The position numbers and the translations under genes are program-made. A stretch of 64,000 bases of DNA from Sarcocystis neurona. Taxonomy: Eukaryota; Apicomplexa; Conoidasida; Eucoccidiorida; Sarcocystidae. Shown here one piece after another: positions 1 to 13,000 of this stretch. The notes beneath the pieces were generated by a model. That model was not told the DNA's origin. It saw only the letters and a program-made list of their open reading frames with translations, and searched no databases. The stretch lies in the NCBI GenBank assembly GCA_000727475.1, contig KL647292.1:4287132-4351131 (forward strand). The letters are read 5' to 3'. Positions within the stretch are counted from its first letter, which is position 1; the number at the start of each line of letters is the position of its first letter.

Positions 1-661
1 TTCAGGAGAGCTGCACGTGCCCAGGGCTGCGGGGATACAAGGTGCTGACGTGCATTTCACAAGGACACATATTATTATATAGATCTCTGTATACGCACAT
101 ATCTGTATATCTGTATAGGCGTGACTGTACACACATGTATATACGTATATATATATGTATATGTGTTTGTATGTATATCTTTATGAGTTTGTATGTACAT
201 GTACATACGTGCGTGTGTGTGTGTGTGAGTCTATCTGTATATATTTATATTTACATACACATATACATATATATACACGCGCCTATATGTGTGTACCTGT
301 AGACATACATGTATCCATCTTAGTATATGTATACGGGTATGTGTAGGTCTCTGTATATGTATATATCTCTATATATGTATCACTCTCTATATATATATTT
401 CGGTGTGTGTCTGTCTCTGTATCTCTCGCTTATGTGTAAATACTTCTACGTGTGCGTCGGGCGCATGCACAGGTCCATTCGTGTGGCGTGACGTACGATA
501 CGGCTTGTGCCGCCTTTCGCAATTCCCCGCTAGAACGTTTGGTGTTGCAACTTCGTATTCTGCGTCAAAGTGCTCTTTCTCCGTTTTTCCTGGTGCTTTT
601 GCCGTCTGCGGGGCCCCTCTGGCTGCCGCCGCATGCTTCCTTTACCGCCCTCCACAAACAG
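1..661. repeat. intron DNA with TA/TG microsatellite
   Basis: Positions 60-420 are alternating pyrimidine-purine (TATA, TGTA, GTGT). The rest up to the acceptor at 661 is unique GC-richer DNA with no exon I can support. It lies inside the UFL1-like gene, since the next exon starts mid-codon. Confidence 0.7.
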
Positions 662-791
662 GCAGCGAAGGGAAAGGAAGTCTATACGTGGAGACGAAGA
701 CATTCCGGCGGCGCGTCGAGGCGGTCGTGCGCGGCGTCCTCAACGGCGCCACGCGTCCCGTGGCTCTCAGCAGCATTGCAGCAGCCTTCAA
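662..791 (+). CDS. UFL1: UFL1-like exon (first in window)
   Basis: The acceptor follows a pyrimidine stretch ending in CCACAAACAG, and the donor is GTACGC at 792. The reading contains RRRVEAVVRGVLNGATRPVA, which matches the UFL1 segment around ARIRGLFSAITRPTAV. The exon begins by completing a codon with two bases, so an upstream exon must exist outside the window. It ends with two bases (AA) carried into the next exon. Confidence 0.7.
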
Positions 792-3700
792 GTACGCTCC
801 TGCTCCTCCTCCTTCTCAGCTGCCGACAAAGACACAGAGAGACAAACAAAGAGAGACAGACAGCGACAAACTGACAGGAGACACAGAGAGACAGAGACGG
901 AGAGAGAGGGACGTTGCTTCTTGGCTGCTGCAGCAACTGCGGACGCAGCGAGCAGTTTCGTGACGCTCTCGCACACAAAAAGCAGCAACTCGATTTCTAG
1001 TCTCCCACCTGAGTGACAACCCACTCGTAGCCACAGCTGCTGTCCGTATGTGTAGGGTCGTCCGTATGATCGCCTCTACACATATATATACGTATACGCA
1101 TTTTGGCATTCTCTGTTGGAGTGATATAGGGATCTCTACGTATAGCCAGTGTTGCACTGTAGTCGAAGCGGCGCAGACTTCCACACACGTTACGCAGACA
1201 TACGCGCATTCATATAGATCCATGTAGGCAGGAGATGGGTACACCTACACACAGAGGCCTAGTCAAACGCAAAATTACGTATTTTATGGGCGGTTTATGA
1301 AGGACGCATTGTTCAGTGCCTCAGGAGCAAAAACAAATGGCAGATACTTCTGGTGGCTGGGGAAGTGGGAGGTTGTGCGGTGCGTGTGTCTCTCGTTGCT
1401 GACCAGTAGAAGCGCCACGGCTGCGGCGGTCTCGCAGCTCAATCTTTTCTCTGCGGATGCCGCGCCGTGTCTCTCTCTGTATATATTCAGGTGCATGCAC
1501 ATTTCAGGACGACCCGTCCTTCGGTGAGTGTCTCTGCGTGTGCCTGCGTGGGGGACTGCGACGCTGTGCGAGGCTGCGTTGGTGTGGGGCTGCGTGAAAA
1601 CGGAGGCACGCGAGGTGGACAGCTGGACAAGGGGTCCGTGTCTCGAAGAGGAGGATGAAAGGAAGGACCTCGACCTGCGTGTTTTTCTTCTCTTTTCTTT
1701 CGCGATTTCCTCTCCTCTCCCTCTCGGGGGCGGGGGCTCGAGGACGAGAGAATGGAGGAGCCCGACCTGCGTGCTGTTACTCTTCGGTCGTTTCCCTCTC
1801 TTCTGTCTCTCTCCCATTCACAGCGTCCTTCTGTGGGAGAAACTCGATGTAATAACCCGCTGTCAGTTCGCGAGGAATTCTTTCTTCGCCCGCAGCCCCA
1901 CACACCCCTGCGTGCAAAGGTGTCTCTCTCCTCAAGACAGACACGTACAAATACATGCATGTGGATAGTCGTGTGTCACAGGTCTACGTAGGCAAAAATA
2001 GATCTACATTCGTCAGCAAAAGGCGGCGTGTACGTATGTGTGTGTGTGTGCTGCACCTGTGGTTGGTCGACAGGCCTCGTGCGTAGCTCTCATTTCTCTT
2101 CCGCATGTTCATGAACGACTGCCATCGGACTTCCTGCTGTGCTGCTGTCGCCTCCTGAACAGCCCTCTTTTTCATGTCGCTACTGCTGCTGCTGCCTCTC
2201 TGCTGCTGCTACTCACGTCTCGCTGCGCTTCTCCGGCTGCTGCCTCTCTGCTGCTGCTGTTCACGTCCTGCTGCGCTTCTCCGGGTGCTACCCCTCTGCC
2301 GCTGCTGGTCACATCCTGCTGCGCTCCCCCGGCTGCTACCCTCCCACTGCTGCTGCCCCGTCCTGCTGTCCCCGTGCGCGGCTGCCGACAGTTTGCCTGC
2401 AGACAGCGTGTCTTCCGCAGCAGCCGCGTTACTGTCGGAGGAGCACCAGCAGCAGGAGGACGGGGAAGAAGAGGGGGAAGTAGCACCAGCAGCAGCACCC
2501 CCTGCCGGATGCTTGAAGAACGGCGTGTTTGTCCCTCGCTGTTACACAGCGGCACAAGTCGCTCAGGTGCTCCTATATGATCGATTGTTTGCATGCATAC
2601 CTCCACTTTTTCTCCCTTTTCGCATCCACACATTACTCTCCGCTTTTCCAAATTTAAACTCACGTCTTCTTCTAGTCTCCCACGTCTTCCCTCCCTTCTT
2701 TTCTTTCTCATCCTACCTCTTCCTTCCTGCTGAATCTTCCGCGAGCCACAGCGTCGTCTTCGATATCGTAGAATTCCTCGAAAGAGCCGTCTGCCTTTTC
2801 TCTCTTCGCCCGCCTCCTTCTTCTTCTTCCTTCCCTTTCTCTTCACCACTTCCTCTTTATTTCTTCTCCCCCTCTTCTTCTTCGCGTTTCTGTCGGCACA
2901 TTTCATCGCCCACCTTCTTCTTCTTCGTCTTCTTTCCCGGCTCTTCCTCATCCTTCTGCTCTTTCATTTCTTCTCTCCGCCTTTCCTGCTGTCTTTTCCT
3001 TCCCCATATTTGCCTACGAGTATTTGCCAGTATCTTCCGGACACACGTCCATTGTCGCGCAGATAAGTTCTTAGCCCGGTTTTCCTTCACCCTCCTATTA
3101 TCTGTACATGCGTGTACGCAGGCGCATATCAGTCCTCCTGTCTACACACCACAAAAGTCTAGACGCAAACGCATCTGCCTCGCTCTCTCTCTGTATATAT
3201 CTATGTATAACGCAGACCTCTCCTCCGTTATCTATATATGTATATATGTTGCGTATCCTTCCGTCTCTATGTACATGCAAACACACTTCATATACCATTT
3301 TCTCTATCTGTCCCTCTCTCTCTCTTCATATGTCTATATGAGTTTGTACTGCGTATAGTTCTCTCGCTACGTATAGATTTATTTGTGTACCGCTTTCTGT
3401 TGGTCGCGATATCTGTGCGCCTCTCGCTCTGTCTGCTGTTGCTCTCTGTAGCTGTCTGAATTTATACCTCTCTGGTGGTAGGACAGCAAGAGCCGGTGCG
3501 TGCTTCGTAACACGACCCACGCGTGCCTACAGTGTACGTACAGTGGAACGATGTAAACCGAGCGCACGCAGCTGCTGCAGATAGGCTCCCTCTCTTTTTC
3601 TCTCTGTCTCTCTCACATTGCCTGAATATGTAAATGTATATAAGTGTGTAGCTTTGAGGGACGCGTACGTGTCTCTTGCTGTCCCTTTCTGTTTCTCTAT

Positions 3701-6700
3701 CTCCCCTTCTAACACTTCGTCTCTTGACCAGCCCGTGGCTCTCCTGGTCATTCTCGACCTTCCTCTGTTCAGTGCTTTTTCTGTGCTACTCTGAGAAAGG
3801 TTTACTTCCGCTTTGCTCAAGCAGAGTTTTGTATACCGTCGCTGTTTGCCTTCGCGCCGCGACGGACGTGTCGGACAGTCTCCCGGCAGAGCGCCCGCCC
3901 TCCGCTGTCTCGTCTCTTGCAGGGGGGGCCACCGGCGCGCCGCCCTCTTGTCTCGTTCTCGGCATCGTTTCTCGTCCAAACCAGTTCTCCGGTATTCGTC
4001 TACTTCTGCTTTTCCCTTTCCTTCGTTCGACGCCTTTCTCCTCTATCTCGCGTACTCTCGTTGCCGCTTTCCGGTCTTTTCCCTTCTTGGCCTTCGCAGA
4101 TAAAGGCGTTCTACGAGACAAACACGTATGTGCCACTCTCTCTTCTTGCTGCGAGAGGACACAGAGGAGAAGCTGCCGTCGCGTTCCTGCACACGCATCT
4201 TCCCGGAGGACTGCTGCTGCACGCGGTGTATGTACACCCCAAACTGCTCGCTCCTCTTCAGTCGACAGCGCAAGTGCGGCACAACTTTTCCCACCTGCAA
4301 ACGAGGGATCTCCTTCGCCGTCAACTCGCCACATGTATACGCCAACGTGTATATGGCTTTACGCGTCTCTGCGTGTATGGATCTGTATTTGTTTGTACGT
4401 GTATTCGTAGAGTTGGCCGCAAAGCAGTTGCGCCACGTACGTGCGTCCATTGTGCCCTCTCGTTCAGCCGATTGTATGTTTGTACATATATATATATATA
4501 TACGTATAGGTATGTATATGTATTGGTGCACACGTGTATATATATATATATATGCGCATGTATAGGTATCATACATATAGAGATACATATATATGTATAA
4601 TACATGTACGTATGTAGATATGTATCTACATATATACGTATGTGTGTAGGTACAGAAACGTGTCGCTCTCCTGGCTCGATGTGTAAACGTGTGTACGAGG
4701 AAAATGGACAGCGACACATGTGTGGACTGTTGAACGGGTTGCGCGGGGATGCCGGGGAGAAATGGAGAAAGTTACGGAAGCATCTTTGTGCATATATTTG
4801 CCTTCGTCGATCGTCAAAAGCCGGTTTTGCTTGTGAGACAGAAGTTCCCGTACTTTTCTCCTCCTTCCAGAAGACTGACACGGGGTCCGCTTTCTTCTTC
4901 TTCTTCTTCTCTCCACGTGTTCAGGAAACGTGACGTTTCTGTGCTGTGCGGTGTATGTACACCCCGTGTACATGCTGCTGCACGTGTCTGTCTGACTTGC
5001 GTGTGCCGCTGTGGGGCGGGCCAGCAGTGCTGCTGCTGCATTTCAGCCGGATACATGGACTGCCCAGACATGCGTATGTCTCCGGCGCGGTCAGTAAGGA
5101 TCCACGTGTATATATATGTATATGTATAGCTCAGTACTTACGTTGTCTGTGTGTCCTCTACCACACACACCAACCTATCTGCACATGCACACACTTTCAT
5201 TTCTTCGGCACGTGGCTGCGGCGTGGAGAGGCCACTTAGAAGCACTTTTCGACTGTTTTTTCGCGGAGGTGTTGTTGCTTGGTGACGCGCCTGTCTTAGT
5301 TTTTCCTTGTCGGTCTGTTTTAGGAAGCAGCAACGATAGGGTCATGGGCAGACCTGGGGCCGCTGATACCGTCCTGCTTCTCTGCAGCGGACAAGCAGCT
5401 GCTGCTGCGCGTTGCATGCGGAGAACAGTTGCCGCACGTTCTCTCCTCCGTCGCTGGCTCATCCGCCCCTTCCTCCTCCTCCTCCAGCAGCGGCGCGAAA
5501 AGCAGCAGCAGCAGTTTGCCGACTGGCAGCAGCAACAGCGACAGCAGCGGCGGGAAGAGCAGCAACAACAGCAGCGGGAAAAGCAGCAGCAGTAGCAGCA
5601 ACGAAGAAGCCAGCTGTTCGAAGCCGCCGCTGAGACTTTTGACTGCGGCAGACGCGAGCAACAACGAAGAAAGCAGAGAAGAAGACTTTCTTGTTTTCTC
5701 CGAGGTGCTGCTCGAGCGTTTCTGCAACCTCATGCAGCCGTACCTCTCCTGGAAAGCAGCTGCTGCTGCAGCAGCTTCAAGGACAGCAGCAACAGCGGCA
5801 GCACCCACTCAGAGGACAAACCAGTTTGTTTCTGATGATACGCCTATTATTATTGATACGCGGGTACGGTCTTCTTATTCTACATTTTCCTGTCTCTATA
5901 TATAAATCCATCCATATATATATATCTGTGTGTGTGTGTGTGTATCTGTCTCTCTCCGTCCCCCCTTATACCCGTGGCATGTGCGCACGCATATATACAT
6001 ATATCCACACGTACGTACATGTATCACCTGTCTGCGGATGCGTGTACATATGTATATATATATATATATATGCATGTACGTGTATATGTATATCTGCGCT
6101 TGTACAAGTACACAAACGTGAGCTCACGTCTAGATACAAATGTGGATAGCAAAGTTTTCACGAACGCTTTCTCTCTCCATCTCTTTCTCTATGCGTGTGT
6201 ATATATATATATATTCACACACAGGTGGGTCTCTACGCCTATACATATATATATAGAGAGAGAGACAGAATGAGTTAACCACAGAAATTTAGTGTTGCAT
6301 ATGTATATATATATGTATATATTTGTAGAGGGATATATATATATATATAGTGTATACATGTATATGTATATATGTGTGTATACATTTGTACAGAGCATGA
6401 GATATTTGTCAAGCCGGCGCGGTCTGCATACGACCAGAGAAAGTAGACACGTCAACGCGAAGGCATGTCTTCACGTATAGGAAGATTTCCTACATTTCCT
6501 CTCCACATCTGCGAGACCGTTTTACTCTCGTCGTCCTCAACATGTGACTATGTTTCTATTTCTACGAGTAAATATATAAGTACCTAGACGTCCATGTATG
6601 TGTACTTCTATGGGGAGAGAATAAAAATGCATGCGCGTCGAGAGGCGGGTGAGAGTCACTGCATGCATGCGCGTTGCAGGAGAAACTTCGTGTGTCTGTC

Positions 6701-9700
6701 GGGCGTGGCCTGCCTCTTCCTCCCACTTGGGAGGGCGGCGCGGACGGGGAGGACCGTCCCTCGGGAAGCAGCAGCGCCAATGCAGATGCCGTCTCCTGCT
6801 GTCACACACCGTCTCCCTTCTGTCTGCGTCATTTTGTCTCCATCTGTCTCCCTACCGACGTGCGGATGCGTGGAAGCAAAGGGGTGCATATTCGCGACAC
6901 AGGGATACGCAGAAACACATATGTCTCAACGTACAACATATATATATATATATATGCGTATAGGCATGTATACTCACACATCTACATATCTATGTTTAAA
7001 GAGAGAGAGATAGAGGGGAGAAAGAGAGAGAGAGACATAGATCTACATATATATATATAGATAGATAGATATATAGATAGATATACATATAGGCATGTAT
7101 ACTCACACATTTACATACATGTATATATAGAGAGATAGAGAGTACGTCTGTGGTAAAAGAGAGGAGAGACACGAAGATGTGTGTGGACGTGGGTGAACAA
7201 CTTCGCTTCGGGGACTCGTCGACCCGCGGGCCCGGTGCGTCCGTTTTTACGCTGTTGGCGGTGGCGTCTCTGGACGAGACGGGGAGGTTTTCTCTGTGTC
7301 TCTGTCTCTTTATATGTGCATGTGTGGACAAGTCAGTCAGCAGCTGCGGAGACAGATAGAGACAAAGAGAGGGAACGCGGAAGAATTCAGTCAGCGTTCA
7401 CAAGGAGAGATATGCAGAGAGACAGAGAGAAGAACGGCAGCGTGAGAGAGCGCGCGCAGGAAGCGAGCGAAGNNNNNNNNNNNNNNNNNNNNNNNNNNNN
7501 NNNNNNNNNNNNNNNNNNNNNNNNNNNNNNNNNNNNNNNNNNNNNNNNNNNNNNNNNNNNNNNNNNNNNNNNNNNNNNNNNNNNNNNNNNNNNNNNNNNN
7601 NNNNNNNNNNNNNNNNNNNNNNNNNNNNNNNNNNNNNNNNNNNNNNNNNNNNNNNNNNNNNNNNNNNNNNNNNNNNNNNNNNNNNNNNNNNNNNNNNNNN
7701 NNNNNNNNNNNNNNNNNNNNNNNNNNNNNNNNNNNNNNNNNNNNNNNNNNNNNNNNNNNNNNNNNNNNNNNNNNNNNNNNNNNNNNNNNNNNNNNNNNNN
7801 NNNNNNNNNNNNNNNNNNNNNNNNNNNNNNNNNNNNNNNNNNNNNNNNNNNNNNNNNNNNNNNNNNNNNNNNNNNNNNNNNNNNNNNNNNNNNNNNNNNN
7901 NNNNNNNNNNNNNNNNNNNNNNNNNNNNNNNNNNNNNNNNNNNNNNNNNNNNNNNNNNNNNNNNNNNNNNNNNNNNNNNNNNNNNNNNNNNNNNNNNNNN
8001 NNNNNNNNNNNNNNNNNNNNNNNNNNNNNNNNNNNNNNNNNNNNNNNNNNNNNNNNNNNNNNNNNNNNNNNNNCGCGTCAATCGAAAGATAGAGAGAAGA
8101 AAAGGAAGCGAAGGGACGAAGCGAGCGCGGAAGGCGTCACTTCATATGCGTGGAGAAGAAGAAGAAGCGAGAGAGGAAGTATATATATATATATATGTAT
8201 ATATATAGTCAGCAGCATGTGTATGTGGAGAATGTGAGAGAAGGGAGGAAAGGCAACGAAACAGAAAGCGACGGCCGAGGAGTACGGGATGGCTAACCGG
8301 GGAAGAATATGTGACCTGCGTGCGTGCAGCTGCAGCAGCAGTACGCGGTGAAGAGTGACGGAGGAGGTGACGGACCGCCGTCTCCCCGTGCGCGAGGTGG
8401 CCGAGCCGCCCAGCTTCGCTCCCGAGGTAACGATGCCCGACGAGTTGCAGCAGCAGCCCCCATGAGAGGAAAGCGGAGACGTTTCTGCGTCTCGCCACGC
8501 AGCAGCAGGTGTTGCTGTTTCTCTTTCGCCTCTTCGCGCACGCTGCAAAGACCCCCGCATTCCTGCGAACATTCCAAGTTATGGACGCGCCCCGGCATTG
8601 CATTCGAGTGAAAAAGTGGCTGGGACATATTTATTTAACACACATGTCGATGTCTCTCTGTTGGCACCTAACGAACTCCCACCGGCGGGGGGACACCCAC
8701 ACACACACACACGCGGACACACATATACACACACATACGTATACGTACGAATCTACGCAAATATATACACGTGTGTATATGTGTTGTGTGGGTATTTGTG
8801 TGTACACAGATGAGTAAAAGTGTGGACGTTAAAAAGCGTACTGAAATATATAAATGTCTGTACATATATACGTGTAGATACGTATACGTGTGAGTGTGGG
8901 CGTTCAAGCCTACCATCTATATAGATATTTATATGTATATACGTATGCTTGTATATGTATGAGTAGGTGATCAGATGCGGAGTAGCTTGGACCTGTGTGT
9001 GCAGCGAGCAGCGAGGGAGAAGAAATCTCTTTTTATCGCCTTCCTTGTGTGGAAGTACTACATCTGTGTGCGACTTTTCTGCCCGTATAGATCTGGCCCT
9101 CTGCCCGTCTCTGTATCTCTCTTGACGTGGATATATATTTCTTTTGTGTTGACGGGTCCTTCGTCGTGTTTTGCTGCGGAGAGAATCGCGCGCCCCCCTT
9201 CGAAAACTCCCACGCAGGAAGACACGAATCTCCTTGCCGTAGATACTGGTCCACTTCCCTGGTCGCAGGATCGTAGCAGAAGTCTTGCGGCTCCGTGTGG
9301 ACCCACGCAAAAGAAATGCATGCGTCAGACGGCGGTGCCCAGGCCCCTGCTTGAGCAAAGGCAGCGAGGTGCTCCTGCGTCGTCTCTCCCGCGTCCAACT
9401 TTCTTCTACCTTGGCATACATACGTGCCCCTGTGCGAACACATATGTATATATATATATATATATATATATGTATGCACCTCTGTGCGCGCGTTCGCATA
9501 CAGACATATATATACATATATATATATATATATTCACGTAGATAGGTGAATAAAGAGATAGATACGTACGCACCTGTGCGCGCGTTTACGTGTGTATATT
9601 CATATATGTATATAGATATACCCGCGTACGCACCTCTGGATGCACGTGTTTATGTACTATATACTTGGATATAGACATGCATGTGTCTGTGTGTATGCGT

Positions 9701-10003
9701 ATATCGGTGGAGTATATGTATATATATATATAGAGAGAGATATAAATATATATATATATCTTTTCGTATATACAGACACACACATGTTCGTACGTTTTTG
9801 CATGCTTCCTTGTATTATCTACTTGGGCGCAGACGTGTGTGTATACGCGTGCAGCTGTATATATACATTATATATATATCAGTAGAAGTGTGTGTGTGCG
9901 TGTATGCGTGTATATATATATATACATTCACATATGTATACGTATATGAATAGAAGTATGTGTGTATGCGTATGTGTATATATATACGTATATATCAATA
10001 GAA

Positions 10004-10035
<32 letters not shown>

Positions 10036-13000
10036 ATATATATGTATCAATAGACATTTGTGAGGCTGTGTACAAGCGTATATATGAGGAGCATTTAACT
10101 ATCAGCAAGGAGGTTAGCAGGAAGCTTCCGGATGTCTGTGAATTCAGCGAGATGCGCAGCACACGTAGCGTCTGTCTCTGCCTGCCGACGTAAATTGCAG
10201 AGGGATTCTACGACCGACGGCTCCTGTCTCTTCGTTCCTGCTGTCCACTTGCAGCTGCCTCTTGCTGCTGCATGCGCGCACGGTGCTTGCCGCAGCCACC
10301 TTGTTCCCTTCTGCAAAGGGAGACCTGTTGTGTCATTACTTCACTCTACTCACGCAGCTGCGGCTTCCGGTGCTGCTGCATTTGCTGTACTGTTGCTGCA
10401 GCAGCTGCTCTTTCGTGTGTAGTTGCTGGTGGCTTCCGGCCAAGCACCAGAGAGAGAGACGACGCTGCTGCTGTTGCTGGCTGTCGCGGGGCCGTTGTTC
10501 GGTGGCTGCTTAGGCTCGTTCTCTTCTGTTGCTACTGTCCTCTTGCCGCTGTAGCTGCTACTACTGTAGCTGCTGCTGCTACTGTAGCTGCCGCTGCTAC
10601 TGTAGCTGCCGCTGCTACTGTAGCCGCTGCTGCTGCTGTAGCCGCTGCTGCTGCTGTAGCTGCTGTTGCTGCTGTAGCGCTTGCTGCTGCTGTCGTTGCG
10701 GCTGTTGCAGGAGAACGGAAGAGGCGTGACTGCGGACGTGCGCAGACGAAGGACGACATGCGAAGAATACGAGTGACACTTCAAGATGTGGAAAACGCAT
10801 GCAGCGCGCAGTCGCACATTGCCCAGAGCAGCAGCACCAGCAATTCTGCGACGCAGCTGCTGCTTCGCAATTTTTGGGACTCTCTTCCACCGGCAGTTCA
10901 GCGACACCTCTGGAAGGCGCATGCGTCAGACAAAATCAACGCTGTACGATTCTCCGACCATGCGCCACTACGTTTCACTTGCTCTCTTCTCCTGCCCAAT
11001 ATATGTTTATAATATATATATATTTACATGTATATATATATATATGTGTGTATATACACTTGTATGCATGTATATGTATATGGATGTATCGTACACGTGT
11101 GTACAAATATGTGGATACGTACGTATATATATACATATGTCTGCAGGTATATCTATCTATTTGAATACCTTTATATTGTATATGGATGTATAGTTGTATA
11201 TGAAGGTATGTGCTTTCATGCGCTTTTTTGAAATGTACACGTATGTTTCGTGTACGTGTGCGGTGTATATACACCCGACACGCACAGTGTATATACACTT
11301 CACATATGAGATATATGTATGCGGACGCTATACCTATGCAGTGTGTACATATACGTCCTACACATATGCAACACATGTGTCCGTCTCATATATATATGTA
11401 GAGAGTCTATATATATGTTTTGTTCAATCACAGCGCGGCTTCTCTATATACACCGAGTTTCCCTCTATACTATAAATGTACTTTATATCTATATATATAT
11501 GTATAGACGTATACATGTGTATATATCTACATATATATATATATATGTAGCACATGTGCACTTGTTGTATGTACGCTGTAGATATACTAGACATATGTGT
11601 CTATTTTGTCCGTATTTAGAGTAGAGGCATTTTCTGCTACATGCAAGAGAGACTTGTCTACGACTGAACCGGGTGGTCATTTTTCTCCCTGCATCATACA
11701 TCAAAATGACGGGACGGCCATCTGTCCTCATATGTCTCTTCCACATATGCAGAGGAAGACAGAGACACGGAGACGGAGACGGAGACGGAGAGGGGAAGTT
11801 ACGTATATGTGTATGTGTGTGTGTGTGTGGGGGGGGGGGTACGTATTGCGGCGGAAGCTACGTGTACGGGCAGACGCTTCCCCGCTCTCTATGTATATGT
11901 GTGTTTGTGTTTATGTATGGATATCTGTGCGTATATGTGTGGATATGTATGCATGCATATGGATGGATGTGTACACACGTGCATACGTTTGTGTGTATAT
12001 GTATGTGTTCGTAGGTATGCGTAAGTAGGTATGTACACATATACGTGTGTATGTATATCTATACCCACACGCATATTGTGTGTGGGGGTGAATGTCTGTG
12101 TGCATATATACATATATATATGTATGTGTATGTGTGGATATGTATCTATGGATGTGTATGTATATGTATATGTATGAATATATGCGTGTATGTACGTGTA
12201 TGTATACGTACATGTATGTAGACGTGTATGTCTGTATGCGTGTGTATGTATGTATATGCATATATATGCATGTGTGTGTATCTATACGTGTGTATGTATA
12301 CGTACGTATATGCATATATATGGATATGTATATGTATGTATATATATGTACATACATGTACATGTATGCACATGCATGTATATGTATGTATGTGTATATA
12401 TATACATGTATGTATATGTAAGCCCATGTATGTATGTATGTATTTGTATGTATATGCACATATATATATATATATGTATGTGCATAATGTATGTATCTAT
12501 GCATGCATATGTATGTATGTGTATGTATGCGTATCTATGTATGTATATGTATGTGTGTATGTATGTACGTACGTATGTATGTAGGTACGTATGTATGTAT
12601 ATATGTATGTATGTATATGTATGTATGTATATGTATGTATGTATGTATATGTATGTATGTATATGTATGTATATGTATGTATATGTATGTATATGTATGT
12701 ATACGTATGTATGTATATGTGTACGTGTATGTGTATGTGTGTGTGTGGGTAAGTATGTATGGTATCCGTCTGTGTATGTATGTATATATATGTACATGTA
12801 TGTACATGTGTGTATACGTATCTATGTATGTGTGCATGTATGTGTGTGTCTGTGTGTGTGTGTCTGTGTGTGTGTCTCTATGAATGCATGCATTTGCACA
12901 CGCGGTGGGGATACAGTTCGTCTCATCGTATCTACATAATATATATATATATATATTTATCGGTGTGTGTGTGTGTGTACGTATATATATATATACACTT

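Noticed and set aside
7181..8092. Long open frames spanning the N run on both strands
   Set aside because: Most residues are unknown because they are translated from the assembly gap.
9033..9479. Minus-strand coding frame opposite the 9218-9368 exon
   Set aside because: Reads like protein (HTEPQDFCYDPATREVDQYL), but the + strand segment has paired splice sites whose phases fit both UFL1-like neighbours. Kept as the less likely choice.
11900..12940. ORFs of 100-250 codons rich in Tyr, Val, Cys, Ile and Met
   Set aside because: They are direct translations of TATG/TGTA microsatellite, open in several frames on both strands.
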